NCBI RefSeq assembly: GCF_004152845.1
Contig: NZ_SEON01000002.1
Location: forward strand, 62,001 to 126,000
DNA: 64,000 nucleotides
Reading direction: 5' to 3'
Origin: Sphingobium fuliginis
GTDB taxonomy: Bacteria; Pseudomonadota; Alphaproteobacteria; Sphingomonadales; Sphingomonadaceae
Under the pieces are notes generated by a model. That model worked only from the letters and a program-made list of their open reading frames with translations, did no database searches and had not been told where the DNA came from. Positions 22,700 through 31,355 of this stretch are shown in pieces (positions within the stretch are counted from its first letter, which is position 1; each line of letters begins with the position of its first letter). The position numbers were made by a program, and so were the translations under genes.

Positions 22700-23506
22700 A
22701 TGAACCGTCTAGCCCGCGCCGCCCTGCTGCTGACCGGCCTGTCCCTGCCGCTGCTTCCCCTCGCCGCGCAGCATGCGCACCATCATCAGGCGGCCGATCC
22801 GATCGCGGCCGCGGTCGCCGCCCCCAGCCGCACCCCGGCCAACGCCGCTCGCGACACCTACCGCCATCCGGCCCAAACCCTTGCCTTCTTCGGGGTGAAG
22901 CCGGACCAGACAGTGGTCGAATATGCACCCAGCGGCGGCTGGTACACGGAAATCCTGGCGCCGCTGCTGCGCGAAAAGGGCACCTTCTACGCGCTCCAGC
23001 CGACCGGCCGCTCTCTGGACGGCTACAAGGCGTTCCTCGCGGCAAAGCCGGACGTCTATGACAAGGTGAAGGTCGTCCCCTTCCCCGACCAGACCGGCCT
23101 CATTCCGGCGGGCAGCGTCGACACGCTGCTGACCTTCCGCAACGTGCACAATATGGTGATGGGCGGGACCGAGACGGCCACGTTCAAGACCTTTTACGAC
23201 CTGCTGAAGCCGGGCGGGACGCTGGGCATCGTCGACCATCGCCTGCCCGAAGGGCGCGATACGGCGCTGGAGAAGACCAGCGGCTACCTCAAGGTATCGA
23301 CCATCCGCCGCCTCGCTGAAGCGGCCGGCTTCGAATATGCCGGATCGTCGGAGGTCAACGCCAATCCCAAGGACACGGCCGACTGGGAAAAGGGCGTCTG
23401 GACGCTCCCGCCGACCCTGCGCAATGGAGAGGTCGACAAGGCGAAATATCTCGCCATCGGGGAAAGCGACCGGATGACGCTCCGTTTTCGCAAACCGGTG
23501 AAGTGA
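22700..23506 (+). CDS. Signal-peptide-bearing class I SAM methyltransferase-like protein (COG4798-like)
   Basis: This 268-residue protein has a clear signal peptide (MNRLARAALLLTGLSLPLLPLAAQ) followed by a His-rich patch (HAHHHQ). The mature part has a Rossmann-type methyltransferase region: VVEYAPSGGWYTEIL as motif I and VDTLLTFRNVHNM later. Proteins of this kind are widespread in sphingomonads and other proteobacteria and are called predicted methyltransferases, yet SAM is not known to be available in the periplasm. ATG at 22700 is spaced 8 bases from AGAGG; ATG at 22694 is too close. No neighbour suggests a substrate. Confidence 0.83.
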   Translation: MNRLARAALLLTGLSLPLLPLAAQHAHHHQAADPIAAAVAAPSRTPANAARDTYRHPAQTLAFFGVKPDQTVVEYAPSGGWYTEILAPLLREKGTFYALQPTGRSLDGYKAFLAAKPDVYDKVKVVPFPDQTGLIPAGSVDTLLTFRNVHNMVMGGTETATFKTFYDLLKPGGTLGIVDHRLPEGRDTALEKTSGYLKVSTIRRLAEAAGFEYAGSSEVNANPKDTADWEKGVWTLPPTLRNGEVDKAKYLAIGESDRMTLRFRKPVK

Positions 23507-23895
23507 AACGGCGCAGACAAAATAGGGGGCATCCCTGTCCTGAGCCCGTCGAAGGACGGAAACCGGTTCTGCTTGAAAGGATGCGACACGGAAAGCTGAA
23601 GCGCGGCCTGCGTCCGATTTAACGCCGCACGCTCCTTAACGCGCCGAGCGGCTGATTGGGGTGGAATCAGGACATTCCCCCTCCCGCAGGCGGGAGGGGG
23701 CTAGGGGGTGGGCTGGCGCGACATCAGCGTGAATTTTCAACGGCTAAGCTGGAAGCTCGCTGCGCTCGCACCCACCCCTAACCCCTCCCGTTTACGGGAG
23801 GGGAATGTCCTGAATTGGCCAATTTCCCGCATTCCGGACTCGTCCATCCCTCCTTGGGCGGTTGCGTCCTCCCGCAGCGGGGCTAAGGCGTTCGC
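23507..23895. other. Intergenic stretch rich in repeats
   Basis: These 389 bases contain no gene. Near 23533-23557 lies CCTGAGCCCGTCGAAGGAC, which resembles a short palindromic repeat seen in many sphingomonad genomes. The 139-bp MITE-like element fills 23671-23809. Open frames within the element are repeat artefacts. Confidence 0.6.
23671..23809 (+). repeat. MITE-like 139-bp repeat, copy A
   Basis: This element has terminal inverted repeats of about 40 bases, each carrying its own hairpin (CTCCCGcaggCGGGAG at the left; CTCCCGtttaCGGGAG at the right), around a centre with a second palindromic region (AGCTTCC/GGAAGCT type). A copy with about six mismatches by eye lies inverted at 63852-63990. 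It encodes no protein; an apparent peptide starting MGWRDISVNFQR comes from the repeat. Confidence 0.85.
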
Positions 23896-24801
23896 ATGCC
23901 GCCCCCACCCCCATCCAATCGCCCGCATCGTCCGTTCACCGCCATCGGCCTGCGCTTGCTCGCGGTGATCTGCCTTTCGATCATGTTCGTGACGGTCAGA
24001 CTGGCCGACGCGCGCGGCGTCCATGTGGTGGAATCGCTGTTCTACCGCCAGGCCCTGGCGCTGCCGGTGGTATTCGCCTGGATCGCCATGACAAGCGGCA
24101 TGGGATCGATCCGCACGCGACGCATCGGCGTCCATGCCACCCGCATGATCATCGGCCTGACGGGCATGGTGCTCAACTTCCTGTCCTATATCCTGCTGCT
24201 GCCGGCGGAAGCGGTGACCATCGGCTTCACCATGCCGATCTTCGGCACGATCCTGTCCGCCCTCATCCTGCGCGAGACGACCGGCATCCACCGGTGGAGC
24301 GCGGTGCTCATCGGCTTTCTCGGCGTGATCGTGATGGTCCGGCCGGATGCCGGGCACTTCCCCGCCATCGGCGTTGCGGTCGCGCTCGCCGCGGCTTTCG
24401 TCACCGCCTGCGTCAGCCTGGTCCTGCGCGAACTGGGCCGCACGGAAAGCGCCGGGGTGATCGTCTTCTGGTTCACCCTCCTCTCCCTGCCGCCGCTGGG
24501 CGTGGCGATGCTGTTCCACGGGCAGGCCCATGACGCCATGACATGGGGCCTGCTGCTGCTGATCGGCGTGACCGGCGGCATCGCGCAGATCTGCATGACC
24601 GCGGCACTGCGCTGGGCCCCCGTTTCCGTGGTGCTGCCGATGGACTACAGTTCCATCGTCTGGACGACGCTGCTCGGCTGGGCGATCTGGGGCAACTGGC
24701 CGATCGCGACGACGTGGATCGGTGCGGCGCTGATCGTGGGGAGCGGCCTGTACATCGCCTGGCGCGAACATGTCCACGCCAGGCGCACGCCTTCAGCCTA
24801 G
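23896..24801 (+). CDS. DMT-superfamily (EamA) permease
   Basis: This 301-residue inner-membrane protein has about ten hydrophobic helices arranged as two EamA repeats. The start of the first (RLLAVICLSIMFVTVRLA), the first-half end (ALILRETTGIHRWSAVLIGFLGVIVMV) and the matching second-half block (IVWTTLLGWAIWGNWPIATTWIGAALIVG) show the internal duplication. EamA proteins export metabolites or drugs; no substrate can be inferred. Its 3' end overlaps the convergent OsmC gene by 9 bases. Confidence 0.88.
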   Translation: MPPPPPSNRPHRPFTAIGLRLLAVICLSIMFVTVRLADARGVHVVESLFYRQALALPVVFAWIAMTSGMGSIRTRRIGVHATRMIIGLTGMVLNFLSYILLLPAEAVTIGFTMPIFGTILSALILRETTGIHRWSAVLIGFLGVIVMVRPDAGHFPAIGVAVALAAAFVTACVSLVLRELGRTESAGVIVFWFTLLSLPPLGVAMLFHGQAHDAMTWGLLLLIGVTGGIAQICMTAALRWAPVSVVLPMDYSSIVWTTLLGWAIWGNWPIATTWIGAALIVGSGLYIAWREHVHARRTPSA

Positions 24802-25224
24802 CAGTTCCGCGTCCAGGCTGATCTCCGCATTCAAGAGCTTGGACACGGGGCAATTGGCCTTCGCCTTCGCGGCCAGTTCCTGGAACCGCGCATCGTCTGC
24901 GCCGGGGATGGTCGCCTTCAGGCTCAGCTTGCTCGCCGTGATGGCAAAGCCGCCTTCCTGCTGTTCCAGCGTCACGACGGCATTGGTCTCCATCTTCTCG
25001 GCCGTCAGCCCCGCTTCGCCCAATATCAGCGACAGCGCCATGGTGAAGCAGGAGGCGTGGGCCGCCGCGACCAACTCCTCGGGATTGGTGCCCGGCACCC
25101 CTTCGAAGCGCATCGCAAAGCCATAGGGATGCGCATCCAGCGCGCCGCTCTGGGTCGAGATCGCGCCCTTGCCGTCCTTCAGGCCGCCACTCCATACCGC
25201 CGATCCGCTGCGATTGATCTTCAT
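24793..25224 (-). CDS. osmC: OsmC-family peroxiredoxin-like protein
   Basis: The 143-residue protein matches the OsmC subgroup of OsmC/Ohr hydroperoxide reductases. The two redox cysteines are in the blocks EELVAAAHASCFTMAL and ANCPVSKLLNAEISLDAELLG. It begins MKINRSGSAVWSGGLKDGKG, the usual OsmC opening. An AGGAGG lies a few bases before ATG 25224. It is divergent from the PRC-barrel gene, another stress-type protein, with about 100 bases between. Confidence 0.92.
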   Translation of the reverse strand: MKINRSGSAVWSGGLKDGKGAISTQSGALDAHPYGFAMRFEGVPGTNPEELVAAAHASCFTMALSLILGEAGLTAEKMETNAVVTLEQQEGGFAITASKLSLKATIPGADDARFQELAAKAKANCPVSKLLNAEISLDAELLG

Positions 25225-25326
25225 GACCGTCCTCCTGTTCGCATATCATCTCGTCTGCCCCGGGGAACCCGCCCGGTCCCCCTTGGTTCAGTCAGCATAA
25301 CGCGATTTCTTCGCAGGAGAGTGACG

Positions 25327-25692
25327 ATGTCTGACGTGGCGAGGGAAAATCATGGCGACCTGATCGCATCCGACCGGATCGAAGGCACTACCGTCTACAA
25401 CCGCCAGGGGGAGCGGCTGGGCCACATCTCCAACTTCATGGTCGACAAGCGCAGCGGGCAGGTCCGCTATGCCGTGCTGTCCTTCGGCGGCTTCCTGGGC
25501 ATCGGCAACGATCATTATCCGCTGCCCTGGTCGATGCTGAGCTACGACACGGACAAGGGCGGCTATGTGGTGGACTTGGCCAGGGACATATTAGACCAGG
25601 CGCCCCGCCATCTGCCGGAAGAACGACCCGATTATGACGACGCTTACGGCCGCAGCGTCTTTCACTATTATGGGCTGATCTACCCCTGGTAA
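25327..25692 (+). CDS. PRC-barrel domain protein
   Basis: The 121-residue cytosolic protein has one PRC-barrel domain: residues about 15-85 read IEGTTVYNRQGERLGHISNFMVDKRSG and continue with VLSFGGFLGIGNDHYPLPW. The tail is acidic with aromatics (YYGLIYPW). Related stand-alone PRC-barrel proteins in alphaproteobacteria are often stress-induced, with unknown role. The start at 25327 follows CAGGAGAG; an open frame extends upstream but overlaps the OsmC promoter region. Confidence 0.87.
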   Translation: MSDVARENHGDLIASDRIEGTTVYNRQGERLGHISNFMVDKRSGQVRYAVLSFGGFLGIGNDHYPLPWSMLSYDTDKGGYVVDLARDILDQAPRHLPEERPDYDDAYGRSVFHYYGLIYPW

Positions 25693-25864
25693 GGGGCGTT
25701 CCGGCGGTTTCGGGCGGCGCAAAGGTGGTAGTCCCCGACCCTTTCCATTATATGAACCTCAGATGAATCGGGTTGCCCAAATTCCGACACATTTTGCCGC
25801 TTGACCATTGTCTACCGGATAAATAGAATTATCTCTCCCTCGACAATAGGACGAGGATTTGACC

Positions 25865-26533
25865 ATGGAGCGATTCGGACATTCGGGAGACGCGCGCCAG
25901 CCGGTCGTGCTGACCATACCGGGTCTCAACAATAGCGGGCCGGGTCATTGGCAGACGCTGTGGGAAAAGACGCGCGGTGATTGCGAGCGGGTCGACCTGG
26001 GAAGCTGGGCCAGCCCCAGCCGCAATAGCTGGGTCACGCGGCTGGACGCTGCGATCCGGGCGGCGGAGGGGCCGATCATCCTGGCCGCGCACAGCCTGGG
26101 TTGCCTTGCGGTCGCCTGGTGGGGCGCCTTGCAGAGCCAGGCCTATGGCTGGCCCGTGACCGGCGCGCTGCTGGTGGCGCCGCCCGACTGCGACCGGATG
26201 GAAACGCCCGAGACGATCGGCGGCTTCGGCCCCACGCCCCGCGCGCAACTGCCCTTTCCCTCGATCGTCGTGGCGAGCCGCAACGATCCCTATATCTTCT
26301 TCGAACGCGCCCACAGCATCGGCAAGAATTGGGGCAGCAGCTTTGTCGATGCGGGCTTTTGCGGCCATATCAATGCGGATTCGGGCCTGGGCGAATGGCG
26401 CTTCGGCCAGGCTTTGCTCGAAAAACTGATCGACAATGCGCATGAGCAGGCTTCTGCAATGCGCCAGTTACGGCCCGCCATCCCGCTGGCGCATCAGGAG
26501 CGGCGATTGGCGGCGCTGCGGGTCAACGGCTAG
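25865..26533 (+). CDS. RBBP9/YdeN-family alpha/beta hydrolase
   Basis: This 222-residue serine hydrolase-like protein has the oxyanion strand block VVLTIPGLNNSGPGHWQTLWE, the nucleophile elbow AAHSLGCLAVAWW (Ser within HSLG), an Asp region SRNDPY and a late His in FCGHINADSGLGEW. These match the RBBP9/YdeN family, for which only general hydrolase activity is known. ATG at 25865 lies after GAGGAT; a TTG at 25859 is an alternative. There is no obvious operon partner. Confidence 0.87.
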   Translation: MERFGHSGDARQPVVLTIPGLNNSGPGHWQTLWEKTRGDCERVDLGSWASPSRNSWVTRLDAAIRAAEGPIILAAHSLGCLAVAWWGALQSQAYGWPVTGALLVAPPDCDRMETPETIGGFGPTPRAQLPFPSIVVASRNDPYIFFERAHSIGKNWGSSFVDAGFCGHINADSGLGEWRFGQALLEKLIDNAHEQASAMRQLRPAIPLAHQERRLAALRVNG

Positions 26534-26551
26534 TCTATAGTTTTTGTTATC

Positions 26552-26629
26552 GCATCGTTTTTACGGAAAAACCGGACCCATTTTCCGAACGATGCTTTTG
26601 GGGCGCGACAAGAGAAACTTGAGCGCCCC
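26552..26629 (+). terminator. Two successive hairpins after the hydrolase gene
   Basis: The first hairpin pairs GCATCGT...CGGAAAA (from 26552) with TTTTCCG...ACGATGC (ending 26595). The second pairs GGGGCGC (26600-26606) with GCGCCCC (26623-26629) and is followed by a T-rich stretch ending in TTTTTT. The second is a plausible terminator; the first is unexplained. Confidence 0.55.
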
Positions 26630-26688
26630 TTATATTTGCTTTTTTGTCTATCAATACAGTTGAGATAAAGAGCGGCTAAGAGGTGTTT

Positions 26689-26880
26689 ATGAGTGAAAAC
26701 CGATCGATTGAATTCGCCCGCAACGGCCGCAGTGACGGGCAGCGCCACGACATTGCGGTCAGCATCGAAAAGGTGCGCAGCGTGCTGGAGGCGCTTCGTT
26801 TCGGATCTGTCACGCTGACCGTGCATGACGCACGCGTCGTGCAGATCGACGTGACGGAAAAGACGCGCCTCACCGCCTGA
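26689..26880 (+). CDS. DUF2292 small protein
   Basis: The 63-residue protein begins MSENRSIEFARNGRSD; the block DIAVSIEKVRSVLEALRFGSVTLTVHDARVVQIDVTEK is the DUF2292 (YezD-like) signature. Members often lie next to sulfate, sulfonate or other sulfur-assimilation genes, but their biochemical role is unknown. Here it precedes a TonB-dependent receptor by 174 bases on the same strand. ATG 26689 is preceded by AAGAGGTG. Confidence 0.85.
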   Translation: MSENRSIEFARNGRSDGQRHDIAVSIEKVRSVLEALRFGSVTLTVHDARVVQIDVTEKTRLTA

Positions 26881-27054
26881 AACAAGAGCGGGGGGAGCAA
26901 GAAGATTCAGGGTTGCTGAACAAGGCCCGCAAAGGGCCGGATAACAGGTGGCAAGGGGTGGGCCACATTTTCCATTCCCAGACCAACGGCTTTGAGCGGA
27001 TCACCGCAGGGGCCGCGATCAACATTCACCGGACATCCGGAAGGGGAATATACA

Positions 27055-29547
27055 ATGATTGCGCGTTTTCTGTTGCTCGCCGGCGTGGCGAGCGCATCCT
27101 TTATTGCGTCCACCGCATCTGCGCAGGACGCGGCTCAACCCGTTGCGGACAGCGCCGAACAAGCCACTGCCCGCGGGGAAGTGATCATCGTCACCGCCCG
27201 CCGCCGTGCGGAAACCGCGCAGGAGGTGCCGCTGGCGATCTCCGTGATCCGCGGCGACAGCATAGAGGCGACCGGCAATTTCAACGTCGTGAAGCTCCAG
27301 CAACTGGCGCCGACGCTTCAGGTCTACACCACCAACCCGCGCAACACCTCGGTCAACATCCGCGGCCTCGGCGTGCCGTTCGGCCTGACCAGCGACGGCT
27401 TCGAGCAGGGCGTCGGCATCTATGTCGATGACGTCTATAACAGCCGCGTCGCCGCCGCGACCTTCGACTTTCTGGACGTCGCCCAGGTCGAAGTGCTGCG
27501 CGGTCCGCAGGGCACGCTCTACGGCAAGAACACCACGGCCGGCGCGATCAACATCACGACCAACCAGCCGACCTTCGATTTCGAGGGCCGCGCCGAACTG
27601 ACCGTCGGCAATCTCAACTACAAGCAGGCGAAGGCAGCCATCTCCGGCCCGCTGTCCGACACGATCGCAGCCCGCATCGCCGTCGCCGCGACCAGCCGCC
27701 GGGGGACGATCTACAACGTCACGTCCCAGCGCTGGATCAACGAGCAGGACAATCTGGGCATTCGCGGACAACTGCTGTTCAAGCCGACCGACAATTTCAG
27801 CCTGACCCTGTCGGGCGACTACAGCAAACAGGACCCGGAATGCTGCGGCACCGTGTTCGTGCGGGTGGGCACGACGCAGCGCCCGATCACGCGCCAATAT
27901 GATGAGCTGGTCAAGGCGATCAACGCCAATCCGAACCCCGCCTATCCGGGCCGCAACTATGCCGTGCCCAGCCGCAATCCCTATGACCGGCTGACCGATC
28001 TCGACAGCAACCTGAACGCTGGCAACAAGATCGGCGGCGTCTCCGCCAGGATAAAGTGGGATGTCGGCCCCGGCACGCTGACCTCCGTCACCGCGTGGCG
28101 CTTCTGGGACTGGAAGCCGGAGAATGACCGCGACTTCACCGGCCTGTCGGTCGTTTCGAAATCGCAGAACCCCTCGCAGCAGGACCAGTACAGCCAGGAA
28201 TTCCGCTATAATTACGAAAGCCAGAAGATCGACTTCGTGGTCGGCCTGTTCGGCTTCAAGCAGCGGATCGACACGCAGGGCACGGAGCAGCAGGGCGCGG
28301 ACGCCAGCCGCTGGAGCCTGACCGGCGCGAATGCAGGGAATCCAAGCATCCTTCAGGGGCTGACCGCCACCAACACGCAGTGGCTCAAGAGCACCAGCGC
28401 GGCGCTGTTCGGCCAGCTGAGCTGGAAGGTGACCGACGCCCTGACCATCCAGCCGGGCGCGCGTCTGAACTACGACAAGAAGTCGGGCTTCTACCAGCGC
28501 GTGGTCACCACTGGCTCCGGAGCGGTCATCAACAGTTGCGCACCCACCGCCACGCAGGGCAATGCCGTGCTGACGGCGCAGTGCGGCGTCTACCAACCGC
28601 AACTCAGCGCGCCGTCCGACAGCGCCTGGAACTTCACCTACGACTTCAACGTCAACTACAAGATCGCGCAGGACATCCTTGCCTATGCGACCTATGCCAA
28701 GAGCTTCAAGACGCTGGGCATCAACCAGAATGGCTTGCCGCTCAATTCGGACAATACGGTGAACTATGCCGTGGGCACGGTGAAGCCGGAACGGGTCAAC
28801 CATTTCGAAGTCGGCCTAAAGACCCAGTTCTGGGACCGTCGGGCGACCTTCAACCTCACCGCCTTCCGCACGGAGATCGAGAATTTCCAGGCGACGGTGA
28901 ACGGCGGCCAGTTCGGCACGACGCGCGGCTATCTCGCCAACGCCGACAAGGTACGGTCCCAGGGTATCGAGGCAGATTTCAAGGTCGTCGCCAGCGACCG
29001 CTTCACCGCCTATGCCAACGGCGCCTACACCGATGCCAAATATGTGAAGTTCTGCAACGCGCCGCCGCCGCCGGAACTGAGCGGCGGGTCGAGCACCGGG
29101 ATTGCGGTGACCGGCAGGTGCACCTACACCGGCACACCCGGATCGGCAGCAACGGCCAATCAGGTCAGCCCCCCATTTGTCGACATTTCCGGCGAGCGTC
29201 TCCCCGGCGTGTCGAAATGGGCCTTCTCCTACGGCGCGGAATATAACATTCCGGTCACGCTGCTGGACAAGGACGGCCAGCTCTATCTGGGCGTCGACGG
29301 CAATTACCGGTCGCACTGGAACTCCAACGCCTCGCCGTCCATCTACACGGAGGTGAAGGGCTATGCCCTGACCAACTTCCGCGCCGGCTTCCGGGGTGAA
29401 GGGTTCGACATCTTCGGCTGGGTCCGCAACGCCTTCGACGTGAACTATATCGAAAATCTCCAGGTCGCGCCGGGCAATACCGGCCTGATCGCCGGTCAGC
29501 CCGGCGACCCGCAGACCTGGGGCGGTACGATCAAATTCTCGTTCTGA
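27055..29547 (+). CDS. TonB-dependent outer-membrane receptor
   Basis: This 830-residue receptor has a signal peptide (MIARFLLLAGVASASFIASTASAQ), a TonB box region (EVIIVTARRRAE), a plug domain with NIRGLG and QVEVLRGPQGTLYGKNTTAGAIN, and a 22-strand-type barrel ending in GTIKFSF with a terminal Phe. Substrate specificity is not evident; the plug does not resemble known vitamin B12 or haem receptors, and the preceding DUF2292 gene weakly suggests a sulfur compound. One extracellular loop holds an unusual adjacent cysteine pair (DPECCGTVF). A strong terminator follows. Confidence 0.93.
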   Translation: MIARFLLLAGVASASFIASTASAQDAAQPVADSAEQATARGEVIIVTARRRAETAQEVPLAISVIRGDSIEATGNFNVVKLQQLAPTLQVYTTNPRNTSVNIRGLGVPFGLTSDGFEQGVGIYVDDVYNSRVAAATFDFLDVAQVEVLRGPQGTLYGKNTTAGAINITTNQPTFDFEGRAELTVGNLNYKQAKAAISGPLSDTIAARIAVAATSRRGTIYNVTSQRWINEQDNLGIRGQLLFKPTDNFSLTLSGDYSKQDPECCGTVFVRVGTTQRPITRQYDELVKAINANPNPAYPGRNYAVPSRNPYDRLTDLDSNLNAGNKIGGVSARIKWDVGPGTLTSVTAWRFWDWKPENDRDFTGLSVVSKSQNPSQQDQYSQEFRYNYESQKIDFVVGLFGFKQRIDTQGTEQQGADASRWSLTGANAGNPSILQGLTATNTQWLKSTSAALFGQLSWKVTDALTIQPGARLNYDKKSGFYQRVVTTGSGAVINSCAPTATQGNAVLTAQCGVYQPQLSAPSDSAWNFTYDFNVNYKIAQDILAYATYAKSFKTLGINQNGLPLNSDNTVNYAVGTVKPERVNHFEVGLKTQFWDRRATFNLTAFRTEIENFQATVNGGQFGTTRGYLANADKVRSQGIEADFKVVASDRFTAYANGAYTDAKYVKFCNAPPPPELSGGSSTGIAVTGRCTYTGTPGSAATANQVSPPFVDISGERLPGVSKWAFSYGAEYNIPVTLLDKDGQLYLGVDGNYRSHWNSNASPSIYTEVKGYALTNFRAGFRGEGFDIFGWVRNAFDVNYIENLQVAPGNTGLIAGQPGDPQTWGGTIKFSF

Positions 29548-29598
29548 CGATGCCCAAGGCCTCTCGATAGGGGCTGGCATCCAACGATGTTCACCCCC

Positions 29599-29637
29599 TG
29601 CGGGGAGCGACACGGCCCTGTCGCTCCCCGCATTTTT
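29599..29637 (+). terminator. Rho-independent terminator after the TonB receptor
   Basis: A perfect 14-bp stem (TGCGGGGAGCGACA with its complement) has a 6-nt loop and is followed directly by TTTTT at 29633-29637. It lies 51 bases after the receptor stop. Confidence 0.93.
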
Positions 29638-29709
29638 CAATGCCGCCCTGAACGGATTGGATACGGCCCCGATTTGCGCCCCGCGCCCCGCTGCGGTAGA
29701 GCGCATCCC

Positions 29710-30582
29710 ATGTCCACGACCTTCACGCTCGATACGTCGACCAGCCGCGCCAACCCCACCCCCGCGCCGATGAAGCGCCTGACGGTGCCCGCCATCCAGC
29801 GCCGCAAGTTCGAGGGGAAGACGGAACAGCCGCTGGTGATGCTGACCGCCTATACCGCGCGGCAGGCGCAACTGCTCGATCCGCATTGCGACATGCTGCT
29901 GGTCGGCGATTCGCTGGGCCAGGTGATCTACGGCCTTCCCTCCACCCTGCCGGTCACGCTCGACATGATGATCGCCCATGGCGCCGCCGTGGTGCGCGGC
30001 AGCTATCACAGCGTCGTCCTCGTCGACATGCCCTTCGGCAGTTACGAAGCCTCTCCCCAACAGGCCTTCGCCAGCGCCAGCCGCGTCATGGCCGAAACCG
30101 GCTGCGCGGGCGTGAAGCTGGAGGGCGGCGTCGCCATGGCCGAAACCATCGGCTTCTTGAGCCAGCGCGGCATTCCGGTGATGGCCCATATCGGCCTGAC
30201 GCCGCAGGCGGTGAACGCGCTGGGCGGCTATGGCGCGCGCGGCAAGAGCCAGGAGGAGCATGCCAAGATCATCTCCGACGCCCGCGCCGTCGCGCAGGCG
30301 GGCGCCTTCGCCATGGTGCTGGAGGGGGTGATGGAGGACATCGCCGTCACCGTCACCGACAGCGTCGACGTGCCGGTGATCGGCATCGGCGCGTCGTCCC
30401 ATTGCGACGGGCAGGTGCTGGTGGCGGAGGACATGCTGGGCATGTTCGAACGGGTGCCCCGTTTCGTGAAGCGTTATGAAAATATCGCGGAAACCATCGG
30501 CAATGCCGCCGCCCGCTATGCGCAAGATGTCCGGAACCGGCACTTTCCGACCGAAGATCAGGTCTATCGGCCCAAAAAGTGA
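29710..30582 (+). CDS. panB: 3-methyl-2-oxobutanoate hydroxymethyltransferase
   Basis: PanB makes ketopantoate for pantothenate and coenzyme A synthesis. The 290-residue product has the [14 protein letters not shown] block, the metal and substrate site [26 protein letters not shown], and the MAHIGLTPQ region. The start at 29710 (MSTTFTLDT) is the first that does not run into the terminator upstream. No panC or panD gene lies in this window. The downstream yfgM-bamB-der group begins 74 bases later. Confidence 0.95.
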   Translation: MSTTFTLDTSTSRANPTPAPMKRLTVPAIQRRKFEGKTEQPLVMLTAYTARQAQLLDPHCDMLLVGDSLGQVIYGLPSTLPVTLDMMIAHGAAVVRGSYHSVVLVDMPFGSYEASPQQAFASASRVMAETGCAGVKLEGGVAMAETIGFLSQRGIPVMAHIGLTPQAVNALGGYGARGKSQEEHAKIISDARAVAQAGAFAMVLEGVMEDIAVTVTDSVDVPVIGIGASSHCDGQVLVAEDMLGMFERVPRFVKRYENIAETIGNAAARYAQDVRNRHFPTEDQVYRPKK

Positions 30583-30656
30583 TTTGCGTGAGCCAAGAGC
30601 CCCGCTAATGATCGCGCCTTCCGCGTGCCGTAACTGACGAATTTCTGGAGACCCAA

Positions 30657-31355
30657 GTGGCCCTGACGCCGCAAAACAGCGAAGCCTTCATGCGTGAGGT
30701 CGACGAAGCCGTCCGGCAGGACCAGTTGCTGACCTTCTGGCAGCGCTTCGGCCGCTGGATCGTGGCGGCGGTGGTCATCGGCCTCGCGGCCTTCGCCGGC
30801 TGGCTCTATTGGCAGCATTATACGAAGACGCAGTCGCAGGCCGTGTCGGAGGAAATGGACAAGGTGATCGCCACGGCGGTCGGCGGCGGCACGCCCGATG
30901 CGAAGGAACTGGACAAGCTGACCCAGGCGAGCCAGCCCGGCTTCCGCGCCTCCGCCCTGCTGGTGAAGGCCGGCGCCGCCGCGCGCAAGGGCGACAGCAA
31001 GGCCGCCATCGCCGCCTATAAGGCGATGGCGGATGACGGTTCGCTCGACCGCCCCTATCGCGACCTGGCGCTGATCCGCCAGACCACGCTGGAATATGAA
31101 AGCCTCGCTCCGCAGCAGGTGGTCGACCGGCTGAAACCCCTGGCCGTCGAGGGCGCGCCCTGGTTCGGCAGCGCCGGGGAACTGGTCGCCATCGCCTATA
31201 TGAAGATGCGCAAGCCCGATCTCGCCGGGCCGCTGTTCGCCGCCATGGCGAAGGACAGGAACGTGCCGCAGTCGATCCGTTCACGCGCGCGACAGATGGC
31301 AGGCTTATTGGGTGTGGATGCAGTCGAAACGCCGGTCGCGGCGGGACAGGAATGA
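30657..31355 (+). CDS. yfgM: YfgM-like membrane-anchored tetratricopeptide protein
   Basis: The 232-residue protein has one N-terminal membrane helix (about 31-52, RWIVAAVVIGLAAFAGWLYW) after a cytosolic QDQLLTFWQRFG segment, and a periplasmic helical region of TPR-like repeats. It matches the YfgM/Ancillary SecYEG translocon (DUF2133/TPR_21) family, whose members associate with the Sec translocon and periplasmic chaperones. The start is GTG at 30657, preceded by GGAG. It overlaps bamB by 4 bases (ATGA), so the two are coupled. Confidence 0.88.
   Translation: MALTPQNSEAFMREVDEAVRQDQLLTFWQRFGRWIVAAVVIGLAAFAGWLYWQHYTKTQSQAVSEEMDKVIATAVGGGTPDAKELDKLTQASQPGFRASALLVKAGAAARKGDSKAAIAAYKAMADDGSLDRPYRDLALIRQTTLEYESLAPQQVVDRLKPLAVEGAPWFGSAGELVAIAYMKMRKPDLAGPLFAAMAKDRNVPQSIRSRARQMAGLLGVDAVETPVAAGQE

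Noticed and set aside
23708..23968. Small frame starting MGWRDISVNFQR
   Set aside because: The peptide comes from the 139-bp repeat and appears again, from copy B, near 63953. It is repeat sequence, not a gene.
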